Source: DTU098 sp964498525 (lineage in GTDB: Bacteria; Bacillota; Desulfotomaculia; Desulfotomaculales; Pelotomaculaceae). Taken from it: 64,000 nt of DNA. The notes beneath the pieces were generated by a model, which ran no database searches, was not told where the DNA came from, and worked only from the letters and a program-made list of their open reading frames with translations. Positions 9,224 to 18,212 of this stretch are shown here, one piece after another (the stretch's first letter is position 1; the number at the start of each line of letters is the position of its first letter). The translations under genes and the position numbers were made by a program. The stretch lies in contig CAZCGU010000007.1 in the NCBI GenBank assembly GCA_964498525.1, positions 1-64,000 on the forward strand, in the 5' to 3' direction.

Positions 9224-9230
9224 GGGAATC

Positions 9231-9258
9231 ATTATACCACTATTTACCATAAATACAA
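9231..9258 (-). promoter_or_regulatory. Promoter for the tRNA-like RNA
   Basis: On the minus strand TTGTAT (9258-9253), a 16-base spacer and a perfect TATAAT (9236-9231). The start of transcription would fall about 7 bases on, close to the 5' end of the tRNA-like segment at 9223. Confidence 0.6.
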
Positions 9259-9457
9259 ACCATTAATTCATCAGGTGATTTGCGGCTTCGGGGGATGCGG
9301 TGAAAATTTCAAAAGACCAGTTATGGCCAAACCTGGGGATAAACAGGGGGGTGGCTAAATTTTGTTATGGTTGCGAACTGTTTTGACCCCTGGGGCGTCT
9401 ATAGCTAATAAACAGCTATTAAGCTTTAATATAAACGGAATGACGGGAGTAAGGATC

Positions 9458-9994
9458 TTGCCGGAAAAGAATCTGATCAGAGAAGCCCAAACAGGAGACA
9501 GTGACGCCTTTACCCAACTGGTGCAAAGGTATTCTTCGGACGCCTACCGCACGGCGTTCATGGTACTGCACGACCGCGATGATGTGGAAGACGTGGTGCA
9601 GGAGGCCTTTTTAACCTGTTACAGGAAAATAAATACATTCCGGATGGATTCTTCCTTTAAGACCTGGTTGTACCGGATTGTGGTAAACCTGTGTTATGAC
9701 CGGATCCGTAAGAAGAGCCGCGAAAGGGCGGCGTTTCAAAGGGTGTCCTCCAATATGAAGACAGGGTATAGGGATATGGCGGATATAGAAAAGCGTATAG
9801 ATTTGAAAAACGTAATTTCAACATTAAATCCTGATTACCGGATTACGCTTACCCTTTATTACGGAATGGACTTCAGCGTGCAAAAGGTTGCGGAAGTGCT
9901 GGGTATTCCGGTGGGAACCGTGAAATCAAGATTGAATTCCGCCCGCAACTTGCTCAAAGAACGCTTGGAAAGAGGCCATGAATATGTGTTGTGA
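9458..9994 (+). CDS. ECF-type RNA polymerase sigma factor (SigW-like)
   Basis: A 178-residue group-4 sigma factor. Region 2 covers about residues 10-75 (DAFTQLVQRYSSDAYR through DVVQEAFLTCYRKINTF and FKTWLYRIVVNLCYD). Region 4 covers about 120-172 (LTLYYGMDFSVQKVAEVLGIPVGTVKSRLNSAR). An open frame extends to 9362, but TTG 9458 with GGGAGTAAGG upstream gives the normal family N-terminus. It overlaps the anti-sigma gene by 17 bases, so the two are translationally coupled. It probably drives its own operon and an envelope-stress regulon. Confidence 0.9.
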   Translation: MPEKNLIREAQTGDSDAFTQLVQRYSSDAYRTAFMVLHDRDDVEDVVQEAFLTCYRKINTFRMDSSFKTWLYRIVVNLCYDRIRKKSRERAAFQRVSSNMKTGYRDMADIEKRIDLKNVISTLNPDYRITLTLYYGMDFSVQKVAEVLGIPVGTVKSRLNSARNLLKERLERGHEYVL

Positions 9995-11216
9995 AGAATA
10001 CCTGCCGCTGCTTAACGAACTCCTGAATAAAACGCTTGCCCCTGGGGATAAAAGGGGTCTGGAAGCTCATCTGGCTGTCTGCGAGGGCTGCCGGGCCGAG
10101 TTTCAAAGACTTAAAAAAGCAGATGATTTGCTGCGGGAAATTGTTTCCGGTATGTTTTCGGAAATAGAGGTGCCACCGGAGCTTTCCTGCCGGATTGGAA
10201 AAGCCCTGGAGGGGCAAAGGCAAAAACCTGTACGACCGGCCCATTTGGGATGGCTTCCCGCTCTATTGAGGACTTCGGCGGTGGCGGCGGCCCTGCTGCT
10301 GTTTATTGCGGCCGGAACCTTCGGTTACCGGTATATCTTCAGCCCGCCCTGGAAGCAGTCCGAAGTTGTCTGGCAGGAACCCGCAGCCGGTGGTGAACAG
10401 AAATCCATGGTGTCCTCAGATGACGCCGGTCCAGAAGCCGGTTCAGAAACCGGGTCCGGGCCGGGTCCGGAAACCTCCGGCGCGAAGGACGTCCGTCCGG
10501 AGTCTGCACCGGTTATCCCCCGGGAACCGGCGCCGTCGTCCGAACCCGGGAAAAACCTGAATTTGCAGCCTGAAAGCGGAATAGAACGCCTCAGCCAGGA
10601 AAGTGCTCCCCCGGGGCCAGGCGGGCCGCCGGAGCCGGACCCGGAGCCCGAAGTCACCGGCAGGCAGCGGGGTGGTGCAAATATTCCCGGGGACGCCGGG
10701 TCGGCGGCAGATTCTGCGCCGCCGGAGGGAGCTCTGCCGGCGGAATCTCCAGGGCAGGAAGAAAAACTTTTGTTTGCGGCGGGTGCGCCCCCTGCGATCC
10801 CTGATGCAAAGGAGAAGGAGGGCGATTTTGCCCGGGATCACCAGGAAAATGCGACGAAGGAGCTTGGTTTGGCCTATCTAAAACCGGGTTACCTGCCCCC
10901 GGGGGCTGAATTTCAAGATGTGACCCGGATTTCCGGGACGATCTATCAGAACTACCGGGTCGGGCGGTTTTCTATGCAAATCAGACAGAGTCCGGCCGTG
11001 AGCTCCGGGATTACAACCGGACCGGCTTCCCGGAAGACCGGCGAGATCGAAATAAACGGCGCCAGGGCCATCCTTACGGAAACGGAAGCCGGGGCTGAAA
11101 ACGGGACTTCAAACAGGCTGATCACAATTACCTGGCAACAGGATGGGCTGCTGCTTTCCGTAGGAGGGGAACTGCCCCTGGGGGAACTGGTTAAGGTTGC
11201 TTCTTCCCTGGAATAA
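9978..11216 (+). CDS. Membrane anti-sigma factor, zf-HC2 type
   Basis: A 412-residue partner of the preceding sigma factor. The N-terminal zinc domain has CCEEY and HLAVCEGC (HxxxCxxC, about 31-38). One transmembrane helix lies at about 95-116 (VAAALLLFIAAGTFGY). A long extracytoplasmic low-complexity region rich in Pro, Glu, Gly and Ser (about 130-285) precedes a folded C-terminal domain (about 290-412) resembling DUF4367-type modules. The sigma factor would be released when the outer part senses stress. The Pro/Glu-rich linker is unusually long. Start is ATG 9978. Confidence 0.85.
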   Translation: MNMCCEEYLPLLNELLNKTLAPGDKRGLEAHLAVCEGCRAEFQRLKKADDLLREIVSGMFSEIEVPPELSCRIGKALEGQRQKPVRPAHLGWLPALLRTSAVAAALLLFIAAGTFGYRYIFSPPWKQSEVVWQEPAAGGEQKSMVSSDDAGPEAGSETGSGPGPETSGAKDVRPESAPVIPREPAPSSEPGKNLNLQPESGIERLSQESAPPGPGGPPEPDPEPEVTGRQRGGANIPGDAGSAADSAPPEGALPAESPGQEEKLLFAAGAPPAIPDAKEKEGDFARDHQENATKELGLAYLKPGYLPPGAEFQDVTRISGTIYQNYRVGRFSMQIRQSPAVSSGITTGPASRKTGEIEINGARAILTETEAGAENGTSNRLITITWQQDGLLLSVGGELPLGELVKVASSLE

Positions 11217-11249
11217 TTTAATGGATATCTTCTGCCGCCAACTATATCT

Positions 11250-11297
11250 AAAAGCACCGCGACTGCCGTAACCGCCTGCAGGAAGCGGTGCTTTTTC
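11250..11297 (+). terminator. Terminator after sigma/anti-sigma operon
   Basis: AAAAGCACCGC (11250-11260) pairs perfectly with GCGGTGCTTTT (11285-11295), ending in a T run. Confidence 0.8.
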
Positions 11298-11465
11298 CCT
11301 GGCGTAAACCAGGCCATCTTTTTTATTCAATAAGCTACATCAAACAACAGGGCGGGACATAGGATTTAGATGTAACGCAATGATAGCAACAATAAAAACA
11401 AAAGGGCGCGTTCACAGGCAGCGGATAGGGTTAAGATCCCAGAAACAACAAAGGAGGTTATTAAA

Positions 11466-12596
11466 ATGGCCAAGGGCAGGCTTATTAAGGTTTTTCCCGG
11501 CGGCAACACCGCTTACGGTTTTTACTCGTTTTACGATCATATAATCGAACCGGATGCCACCCATATTTTTGTCATCAAGGGCGGGCCGGGTGTGGGCAAG
11601 TCCACGTTCATGAGGTATATCGGGGAGGCCATGCTAAAAAGGGGCTTCGATGTCGAGTATCATTGCTGTTCGTCGGATAATGGTTCCCTGGATGGCGTGG
11701 TGATACCGGCCATTCGCGTAGCCCTGCTGGACGGTACCAGTCCCCATGTGGTGGATCCTAAGAATCCGGGTGCAGTGGACCAGATTATCCATTTGGGGGA
11801 TCACTGGAACGAAAAGGGAATAAGGGGAAACAAGAAAAAAATCCTTGCTGTTAATAAAGAACTGGGCCGCCTTTTTAAGCATGCATACTCCTATCTTGCG
11901 GCAGCAAAGCTGTTCCTCGATGAAGTGGAATCCTATTATAATGAGAGCAATGCTTTTAATGTAGGGTCTTTCGACAGACTGGTGCTGGAACTTATTCATG
12001 AAATCTTCGAAGGAAAATCCAGGATTACTGAAAATCCAAAGGCGCGTCACCTTTTTGCCACGGCAATTACCCCGGACGGCTCAATAAGTCATCTGGAAAC
12101 AGTTGTCGGTCACCTGAAAAAACGCTACGTTGTCAGCGGCGATGACGGAACCGGAAAAACAACCCTGGTCAGACGGTTGATGGAGGCAGCTTTAGCCAGG
12201 GGTTACAATGTTTCCGCCTTTCACTGTGCCTTAAACCCCAGGGTTGTTGACCACCTGGTTATTCACGACCTGAGCCTGGCGGTAATTAATAATGTTGAAC
12301 CCCATATCTACACCCCTGCCGGGGACGACACGGTAATTGATACAATGAACTGCGTTGATCCCGTGATCAATGAGGCCTACCTGGTGGAAAAAGGACTGGC
12401 CCGGGGAATGTACCGGCAATGTATGGAACAGGCGGTTTCTTTTCTTGGCCGGGCCAAGAAAACCCACGACGAAATTGAGAAGTATTACGTGCCTTTCATG
12501 GATTTTGACGCCATTAACCAGAGAAGGGAAAAGACACTGCAGCTTATCCTGGAAACAGCGAAGCAAATGACAGAACCCGCAGGGGGAGTTAAATAA
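11466..12596 (+). CDS. Duplicated P-loop ATPase (PRK06851-type)
   Basis: A 376-residue cytoplasmic protein made of two tandem P-loop NTPase halves. The first Walker A is GGPGVGKST (about 38-46) and the second GDDGTGKTT (about 224-232). Each is followed by a segment with a CxxxN/HC-type motif (HCCSSDNGSLDG, HCALNPRVVDHL), the signature of this Firmicute family, which has no established function. ATG 11466 follows AAAGGAGG. It is flanked by terminators on both sides and so is monocistronic. The duplication is visible in the parallel motif order of both halves. Confidence 0.8.
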   Translation: MAKGRLIKVFPGGNTAYGFYSFYDHIIEPDATHIFVIKGGPGVGKSTFMRYIGEAMLKRGFDVEYHCCSSDNGSLDGVVIPAIRVALLDGTSPHVVDPKNPGAVDQIIHLGDHWNEKGIRGNKKKILAVNKELGRLFKHAYSYLAAAKLFLDEVESYYNESNAFNVGSFDRLVLELIHEIFEGKSRITENPKARHLFATAITPDGSISHLETVVGHLKKRYVVSGDDGTGKTTLVRRLMEAALARGYNVSAFHCALNPRVVDHLVIHDLSLAVINNVEPHIYTPAGDDTVIDTMNCVDPVINEAYLVEKGLARGMYRQCMEQAVSFLGRAKKTHDEIEKYYVPFMDFDAINQRREKTLQLILETAKQMTEPAGGVK

Positions 12597-12680
12597 AAAG
12601 GCTAAAGATATGATGCCTGGACGGTTTATTGTTATCAAAAAAACAATAGACCGGGGTTTGGCCGGCTTGCCTTGACAAGG

Positions 12681-12709
12681 CCTTGTTATGGACAAGGTTT
12701 TTCTTTTTT
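12681..12709 (+). terminator. Terminator after the P-loop ATPase gene
   Basis: CCTTG (12681-12685) pairs with CAAGG (12693-12697) and is followed by TTTTTCTTTTTT. The stem is short but the U-tract is long. Confidence 0.6.
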
Positions 12710-12858
12710 ATAGAAAACCTGGGGCGCAAACGGGCAACGCAGGTTAATGCCAATGCGGGTACCGCTGGTGTTTGCAGCTGGCCCCAATCCGGGCGCCCGG
12801 ACCGGGGACCGGGCGGGCACAGGCGCTGAAAACCGTAAATTTGCTCCAGTTAGATCAG

Positions 12859-12912
12859 AATGTAAATAACGTTTTTAGGGACTATCTCATTTTACATTTT
12901 CTATGGTATACT
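12859..12912 (+). promoter_or_regulatory. glnA promoter with inverted-repeat operator candidate
   Basis: TATACT at 12907-12912 is a good -10 element. AATGTAAA (12859-12866) and TTTACATT (12891-12898) form a perfect 8-base inverted repeat, with the right arm inside the promoter spacer. It does not match the GlnR consensus spacing, so it may be a site for another nitrogen regulator. The transcript would have a leader of about 140 bases before glnA. Confidence 0.45.
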
Positions 12913-13059
12913 AGGTCTTAATTATATTAAGGGATACAGCTATTGATCGGAGGTTCAAGGGGAGATAGGGTCTGCAACGCGGGGATCCGGGCCCGCGGGT
13001 TGGCCTTCTTTTCCGACCCGAACCCCTTAATCGACAGTGTTGGGGAAAGGATGTATTGG

Positions 13060-14391
13060 ATGACCAAGCTTACTAACGACGATGTTCGTGGTCTGGCCAA
13101 AGAACTGGGTGTTAAATTCATACGTTTACAGTTTACAGATATCTTCGGGATTTTAAAAAATGTATCCATAACTGTGGAACAGCTGGACAAGGCCCTGGAA
13201 GGGGAGCTCATGTTTGACGGTTCTTCCATTGAGGGCTTCGTGCGCATCGAAGAATCCGACATGTACCTGCGTCCGGACCCTTCAACCTTTGCCGTGTTTC
13301 CCTGGGGACCCAGGGAGGGTGCGGTTGCCCGGCTGATCTGCAATATTTATAATACTGACGGCACCCCCTTCAGGGGGGATCCCCGCAATGTCCTGCTGAC
13401 GGTTGTCCAGGAGGCCGAAAAAGAGGGTTTTAACATGAACGTGGGTCCGGAAGCGGAGTTTTTCCTTTTCCATGTTGACAGGGAAGGCAGACCTACCACG
13501 GTGACCCATGATAACGCGGGATACTTTGACCTGGCCCCGGTGGACCTGGGTGAAGATGCCCGCCGCGATATGGTCCTGGCCCTGGAACAGATGGGTTTTG
13601 AAATTGAAGCCTCACACCACGAGCTTGCTCCCGGCCAGCACGAGATTGACTTTAAGTATTCGGATGCCCTGGATATTGCGGACAAGGTTGTTACCTTCAA
13701 GCTCGTGGTGCGGTCCATTGCCCAAAGGCACGGGCTGCACGCCACCTTTATGCCCAAGCCCATTTTCGGGGTTGCCGGTTCGGGAATGCACTTAAACCAA
13801 TCCCTGATGAGAAACGGGGAAAACGCCTTTTTCGATCCCCGGGAGCCCGATGGATTGAGCCGGGAGTGCCTGTATTACGTCGGGGGTCTGATGAAGCATG
13901 CCAGGGCGATCACGGCAGTGGTTAACCCCACGGTAAACTCCTATAAGCGCCTGGTCTCGGGTTATGAGGCGCCGGTCCATATTGCCTGGTCAGCTCAGAA
14001 CAGAAGCCCCTTGATCAGGATTCCTACTAAGAAAGGGCCTTCCACCCGGATTGAATTTAGAAGTCCCGATCCTTCCTGCAATCCGTATCTGGCCCTGGCG
14101 GTTTGCCTCAAGGCCGGCCTGGACGGAATCAAGAATAGAATCCTGCCCCCCGAACCCTGTAACCGGAATATTTACGAGATGACCCCGCTGGAACGGGGAC
14201 AGATGGGCATCGGTGTTCTGCCGCCCAGCCTTAACGAAGCCCTCAACGAACTGATGAAGGATCAGGTTATCCAGGAAGCCCTTGGAGAACATGTCCTGCA
14301 TCGTTTTGTGGAGGCCAAGCAAATTGAGTGGGAACGCTACCGGACAAAGGTTCACCTCTGGGAAATCGAGGAATACCTGACCAAGTTTTAA
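13060..14391 (+). CDS. glnA: Type I glutamine synthetase
   Basis: A 443-residue enzyme that makes glutamine from glutamate, ammonia and ATP, working as a dodecamer. Visible motifs in order are DGSSIEGFVRIEESDMYL (about 50-67), the metal ligands in GPEAEFFLF, GSGMHLNQSL, NRSPLIRIP with the active-site arginines, and NPYLALAV. Length matches the short GSI-alpha form of Firmicutes that is feedback-inhibited rather than adenylylated. ATG 13060 is chosen with GGGGAAAGG at 13042-13050; ATG 13051 lies too close to that site. The frame open upstream to 12943 is leader sequence. Confidence 0.96.
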   Translation: MTKLTNDDVRGLAKELGVKFIRLQFTDIFGILKNVSITVEQLDKALEGELMFDGSSIEGFVRIEESDMYLRPDPSTFAVFPWGPREGAVARLICNIYNTDGTPFRGDPRNVLLTVVQEAEKEGFNMNVGPEAEFFLFHVDREGRPTTVTHDNAGYFDLAPVDLGEDARRDMVLALEQMGFEIEASHHELAPGQHEIDFKYSDALDIADKVVTFKLVVRSIAQRHGLHATFMPKPIFGVAGSGMHLNQSLMRNGENAFFDPREPDGLSRECLYYVGGLMKHARAITAVVNPTVNSYKRLVSGYEAPVHIAWSAQNRSPLIRIPTKKGPSTRIEFRSPDPSCNPYLALAVCLKAGLDGIKNRILPPEPCNRNIYEMTPLERGQMGIGVLPPSLNEALNELMKDQVIQEALGEHVLHRFVEAKQIEWERYRTKVHLWEIEEYLTKF

Positions 14392-14644
14392 GTCGGTGAT
14401 TGTCCAAAATTAATACCGGATATAAACCGGATATGGCAGCGACGGGTTGGTTCAGCAGCGGGATCTAAGGCCGTTACCTGTAAGTAAAAGGAAGTTGAGC
14501 CGGGGAAAACCGATGTTTTTTGGCCGGCGTTGCCGTAAGGAAACCAGGAAAGTCCGGTTAAGGCTTCCCCAAAACCTACAATTTATCGTATTTTGTGATA
14601 AAATATATAAAAACGCTGGCCATGGCGAAGGTAGGGGGATTACT

Positions 14645-15145
14645 TTGAAGAGCACGCTCGCGGTTCTGGTTGTTAATAAACCTGGCGTTTTGGCCCGCAT
14701 TTCCGGGCTTCTCAGCCGGAGGGTTTTCAATATTGAAAGCATCGCGGCCGGCTATACGGAGGAACCGGATGTGACCCGTATTACCCTTGATATAAAGGGT
14801 GACACCCAGGTCCTTAACCAGGTGATGAGACAGCTTTCCAAGCTGGTTGACGTGATTAAAATCGTGGAGCTTAAAGCGGAGGATTCTGTGGAGCGGGAGC
14901 TGGCCCTGGTTAAAGTCAAGGCGGAAACCAATCGCAGGTCCGACATCGTCAACCTTGTTTCAGTATTCAGGGCCAATATTATTGATGTCAATAAAGAAAC
15001 CATGATTATTGAAATCCTGGGCGACGATAAGAAGATCACTGCCCTTTGCTCGGTACTGGAAGACTACGGTATAGTCGAACTGGTGCGTACCGGTAAGGTG
15101 GCCCTTTCCCGGCGACCGGAGGCTGTTAAATACCAGCCTGTTTAA
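14645..15145 (+). CDS. ilvN: Acetolactate synthase small (regulatory) subunit
   Basis: A 166-residue ACT-domain protein. The first ACT domain (about 3-76, beginning STLAVLVVNKPGVLARISGLLSRR and FNIESIAAG) binds valine. The C-terminal ALS_ss_C domain spans about 85-160. It normally activates the catalytic IlvB subunit in branched-chain amino acid synthesis. TTG 14645 follows TAGGGGG and gives the family N-terminus; an upstream open frame is not supported. No ilvB is adjacent, so it is an orphan here, placed after glnA, and may instead respond to amino acid status or pair with IlvB encoded elsewhere. Confidence 0.93.
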   Translation: MKSTLAVLVVNKPGVLARISGLLSRRVFNIESIAAGYTEEPDVTRITLDIKGDTQVLNQVMRQLSKLVDVIKIVELKAEDSVERELALVKVKAETNRRSDIVNLVSVFRANIIDVNKETMIIEILGDDKKITALCSVLEDYGIVELVRTGKVALSRRPEAVKYQPV

Positions 15146-15189
15146 CCGGTTTACGCAGGATTGCGCTATTGTTAGTAAAACATGTGTTA

Positions 15190-15220
15190 TTGACATAATT
15201 GAAGCGATAGTGTATATAAT
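15190..15220 (+). promoter_or_regulatory. Probable promoter of ndoAI-ndoA
   Basis: TTGACA (15190-15195) and TATAAT (15215-15220) with a 19-base spacer, slightly long, lie 39 bases before the antitoxin start. Confidence 0.55.
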
Positions 15221-15259
15221 AAGGTATATTAACCCGGCTTCATGGAGGAGGACCGCCCA

Positions 15260-15535
15260 GTGTCCCAGGTAAAGAGAGTTATGATTAGCCTACCCGACAC
15301 ACTTCTGGCCGAAGTGGACGGGATAGCGGCCGCCGAGCAACTCAACCGAAGTGAATTCATTCGGGAGGCCATGAAGCTGTATATTGCGGAGCGCAAAAGA
15401 CGTCTTTTAAGAGAGCAGATGAAGAGAGGATACCTCGAAATGGCAAGAATCAACCTGGCCCTGGCGGTGGAGCATTATCGCCTGGAAGCAGAGGCAGCCC
15501 GTATTATTGAACTGCCCGTTTCGGAGGTTAAATGA
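15260..15535 (+). CDS. ndoAI: EndoAI-type antitoxin (MazE, ribbon-helix-helix)
   Basis: A 91-residue antitoxin. The N-terminal ribbon-helix-helix (about 4-45, KRVMISLPDTLLAEVD and RSEFIREAMKLYIAER) binds the operon operator. The C-terminal helix (about 50-91) would wrap and inhibit EndoA. GTG 15260 follows GGAGGAGGA; the in-frame ATG at 15242 lies upstream of that site and is unlikely. It overlaps the toxin gene by one base (TGATG). Confidence 0.88.
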   Translation: MSQVKRVMISLPDTLLAEVDGIAAAEQLNRSEFIREAMKLYIAERKRRLLREQMKRGYLEMARINLALAVEHYRLEAEAARIIELPVSEVK

Positions 15536-15885
15536 TGCTGATCCGCAGGGGTGAGATTTATTTTGCAGATTTAAGCCCGGTTGTAGGTTCCGAACAAGGG
15601 GGGACCAGGCCGGTGCTAATTATCCAGAACGACATTGGGAACCAGTATAGCCCCACTACCATAGTTGCAGCAATTACTTCCCATATCGAAAAATCAAGGC
15701 TGCCAACCCATATTGAGATGCCCGCCGCCCCGGGTGGCCTGGAAAAAAACTCAGTCATTCTTTTAGAACAAATCAGAACCATAGACAAAAGCAGGTTGAT
15801 GGAAAAGGTAGCTTCTCTGGAGGGTGAGATGATGGCCAGGGTTAATCAGGCTGTGGAAATAAGTCTTGGTCTGGTTGATATTTAA
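15535..15885 (+). CDS. ndoA: EndoA/MazF mRNA interferase toxin
   Basis: A 116-residue PemK/MazF-fold endoribonuclease that cleaves single-stranded RNA, in Bacillus at UACAU. The hallmark N-terminus RRGEIYFADLSPVVGSEQGGTRPVLIIQND and the motifs AAITSH and ILLEQIRTIDKSRL are all present, with the catalytic Arg and Thr in the expected places. ATG 15535 lies 6 bases from GGAGGT; ATG 15532 is also possible. The pair is a conserved chromosomal TA system in Firmicutes. A strong terminator follows. Confidence 0.93.
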   Translation: MLIRRGEIYFADLSPVVGSEQGGTRPVLIIQNDIGNQYSPTTIVAAITSHIEKSRLPTHIEMPAAPGGLEKNSVILLEQIRTIDKSRLMEKVASLEGEMMARVNQAVEISLGLVDI

Positions 15886-15929
15886 GGGTGCCCGGCCGGC
15901 TGGCTTGGTTCCGTCTTGCAGCCTTAACC

Positions 15930-15959
15930 AATCCTTTCCCAAGGGAAAGGATTTTTTTA
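15930..15959 (+). terminator. Terminator of ndoAI-ndoA
   Basis: AATCCTTTCCC (15930-15940) pairs perfectly with GGGAAAGGATT (15943-15953) with a 2-base apex and a T7 tail. Confidence 0.85.
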
Positions 15960-16055
15960 TGCCTTGAAAAAGAGGTAATTCTGGTTCGGTCCCTGCCTAT
16001 ATATAAAAAAGGCCTGTTTTAGAAAGCCCGGTGATGCTAAGGCGAGGTGTTTGAT

Positions 16056-16769
16056 GTGTTGCCTTTAATCGGAATTACCTGTTCGGAAAGCCGGGACGGG
16101 GTCAGGATGTATCTTAACCGTCCCTACGCGGCGGCGGTGGCGGCGGCAGGGGGATTGCCGCTGTTGTTTCCGTTAATGCCGGGGAGGGAAAGGATTTTTT
16201 TGCGGAGAGTGCAGGGGCTGCTTTTTTCCGGGGGAGGAGATATCGATCCCTTTTATTTTAATGAGGAACCCCATCCGCTTACGAGGTGGATCAGCCCCGC
16301 CAGGGATACCTTCGAATTGGAATTGGCGCGCCTTGCCCTGGGGGCAGGTATGCCTGTGCTGGGCATCTGCCGGGGGTTGCAGGTTCTTAACATTGCCGTC
16401 GGAGGAAGCATTTGCCAGGACATCTCCCTGCTTATCAGCGCGCCGCTAAAGCACAGCCAGGACGCGCCGCGCTGGTATCCCACCCACGGACTGCGAATTA
16501 GTTCGGGAAGCCGCCTGGCAGAACTGTTGGGGGGGACAGAACTCCGGGTAAACAGTTTTCATCACCAGGCGGTGGAAAGGATTGCCGCTCCTTTCCACGT
16601 GGTGGCCCGCTCCCCGGATGGCGTTGTGGAGGGACTGGAGGGTAAGGATAACTATGCCCTGGGTGTTCAGTTTCACCCTGAAGAACTCTGGCAGCGGGAT
16701 GCCCGGTTTCTAAACATTTTTAGATCGCTGGTTCAGGCGGCTGCCCTATGCGGACAAACCAATTTATAG
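16056..16769 (+). CDS. Gamma-glutamyl-gamma-aminobutyrate hydrolase family peptidase (C26)
   Basis: A 237-residue class-I glutamine-amidotransferase-like hydrolase of the PuuD type. The nucleophile elbow GICRGLQVLNIAVGG (Cys about 108) and the C-terminal His in VQFHPEELW are clear, and GGGDIDPFYF marks the family. It would hydrolyse a gamma-glutamyl amide in the cytoplasm; the true substrate is unknown. GTG 16056 is chosen because GGCGAGGTG (16041-16049) is the ribosome site; GTG 16047 lies inside it. Confidence 0.85.
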   Translation: MLPLIGITCSESRDGVRMYLNRPYAAAVAAAGGLPLLFPLMPGRERIFLRRVQGLLFSGGGDIDPFYFNEEPHPLTRWISPARDTFELELARLALGAGMPVLGICRGLQVLNIAVGGSICQDISLLISAPLKHSQDAPRWYPTHGLRISSGSRLAELLGGTELRVNSFHHQAVERIAAPFHVVARSPDGVVEGLEGKDNYALGVQFHPEELWQRDARFLNIFRSLVQAAALCGQTNL

Positions 16770-17009
16770 TCGAAATTTGACTAAAGGAATATAGCGAAAT
16801 ACGGAGAAAAATGAACAGGTAAAACTACTAATATTCGCAATCCAACTGAGCGGTAATTTCCCGGAAGAAGTAAAAAACTGCCGAAGATTTGCAGGAATTC
16901 CAGCGTTCTTTCAGGGGATCCTGACACGGAATTCTTACACTAAAGAAGCTCATCTAAGGATTATCAAGTAAGGATTAACAATAGAATCTTGTTAGAAAGG
17001 GAGAGGCCC

Positions 17010-18212
17010 ATGCTTGCTTTTACCGGAGCAAGGATTCTGACCATGGCCGGGCCCCCGCTGGAAAAGGGGACGGTCCTTGTTGATCAAGACAGAATAGTGG
17101 AAGTAAAGGAAGGGCGGGTGGTTCCCCCGGGCGCTGAGGTTCTTGACCTGCAGGGAAAAACAATACTTCCGGGTATGATTGATGCGCACAGCCACCTGGG
17201 CATTGTGGAGGAAATATACCGGGAAGAGGGGGACGACTGTAATGAAAATACAGACCCGGTTACGCCGCATTTGCGGGCTATTGATGCCATAAACCCCGCG
17301 GATCCCGGTTTTCTGGACGCCCTGACCGGAGGGGTCACCACTGTGATAACAGGCCCGGGAAGCGCAAATATAATTGGCGGTGAAATGGTTGCCCTGAAAA
17401 CCTGGGGAACGGTGGTGGACGATATGATCGTCCGCTTTCCGGCCGGTTTGAAAGCCGCCCTGGGGGAAAACCCCAAGCGCAGCTACGGCCGGGAAAAAAA
17501 AGCGGCGCCGGCAACCCGTATGGCTTCGGCGGCCATCCTGAGGGAATCTCTGGCCCGGGCCCAGGATTATTTAAAAAAAGAAGCGCCCGAAAGGGATCTA
17601 AAAATGGAGGCCCTGGGGAGGGTTTTAAAACAGGAAGTGCCCCTGCGATTGCATGCCCACCGGGCCGACGATATCATGACTGCAGTCCGGATTGCCGAAG
17701 AGTTTGGGGTCAATCTGGTAATTGAACACTGCACCGAGGGGCACCTGGTGGCAGGAAAGCTGGCGGAAAAGGGGATTCCAGTGGTTATCGGCCCGTTGCT
17801 TTCAAACCGGGCCAAAGTGGAATTGCAGGGAATAACTTTAAGGACGGCATCTGTCCTGGCTGAAGCTGGAGTCCAGTTTGCCCTTATGACCGATCACCCG
17901 GTTGTGCCAATTCAGTATCTGTCTGTTTCCGCCGCCCTTGCTGTAAAAGGCGGCTTGTCCGGGGAGCGCGCTTTAAGGGCCGTGACCATTGACGCCGCAG
18001 CCATCCTTGGCCTGGAAAAACGCCTGGGCAGTCTGGAACCCGGCAAGGATGCGGACCTTGTTATATGGAGCGGTAATCCCCTGGACATTTCCTCCCGGGT
18101 GGAGCAAGTCTTTGTGGAAGGAAACAAGGTGTTTCACATTAATGATCATTCTGGCGATCACCCCCAAAAATCTGATAAATATTTAAATAAGTTGCCAAAT
18201 CCTTTGAAGTAA
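17010..18212 (+). CDS. Amidohydrolase (imidazolonepropionase/HutI-like superfamily)
   Basis: A 400-residue metal-dependent hydrolase. The beta-sandwich N-terminus (1-55) is followed by DAHSHLGI (first metal HxH), then LHAHRADDI, IEHCTEGH and the late aspartate in MTDHPV, all in the TIM-barrel order of COG1228 proteins. The C-terminal LGSLEPGKDADLVIW returns to the composite sandwich. ATG 17010 with AAAGGGAGAGG before it is preferred over TTG 16989. The substrate is not evident. The 240 bases upstream contain no gene. Confidence 0.88.
   Translation: MLAFTGARILTMAGPPLEKGTVLVDQDRIVEVKEGRVVPPGAEVLDLQGKTILPGMIDAHSHLGIVEEIYREEGDDCNENTDPVTPHLRAIDAINPADPGFLDALTGGVTTVITGPGSANIIGGEMVALKTWGTVVDDMIVRFPAGLKAALGENPKRSYGREKKAAPATRMASAAILRESLARAQDYLKKEAPERDLKMEALGRVLKQEVPLRLHAHRADDIMTAVRIAEEFGVNLVIEHCTEGHLVAGKLAEKGIPVVIGPLLSNRAKVELQGITLRTASVLAEAGVQFALMTDHPVVPIQYLSVSAALAVKGGLSGERALRAVTIDAAAILGLEKRLGSLEPGKDADLVIWSGNPLDISSRVEQVFVEGNKVFHINDHSGDHPQKSDKYLNKLPNPLK

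Noticed and set aside
14392..14644. T-box or attenuator before ilvN
   Set aside because: No T-box core sequence, antiterminator or U-tailed hairpin found in the leader.
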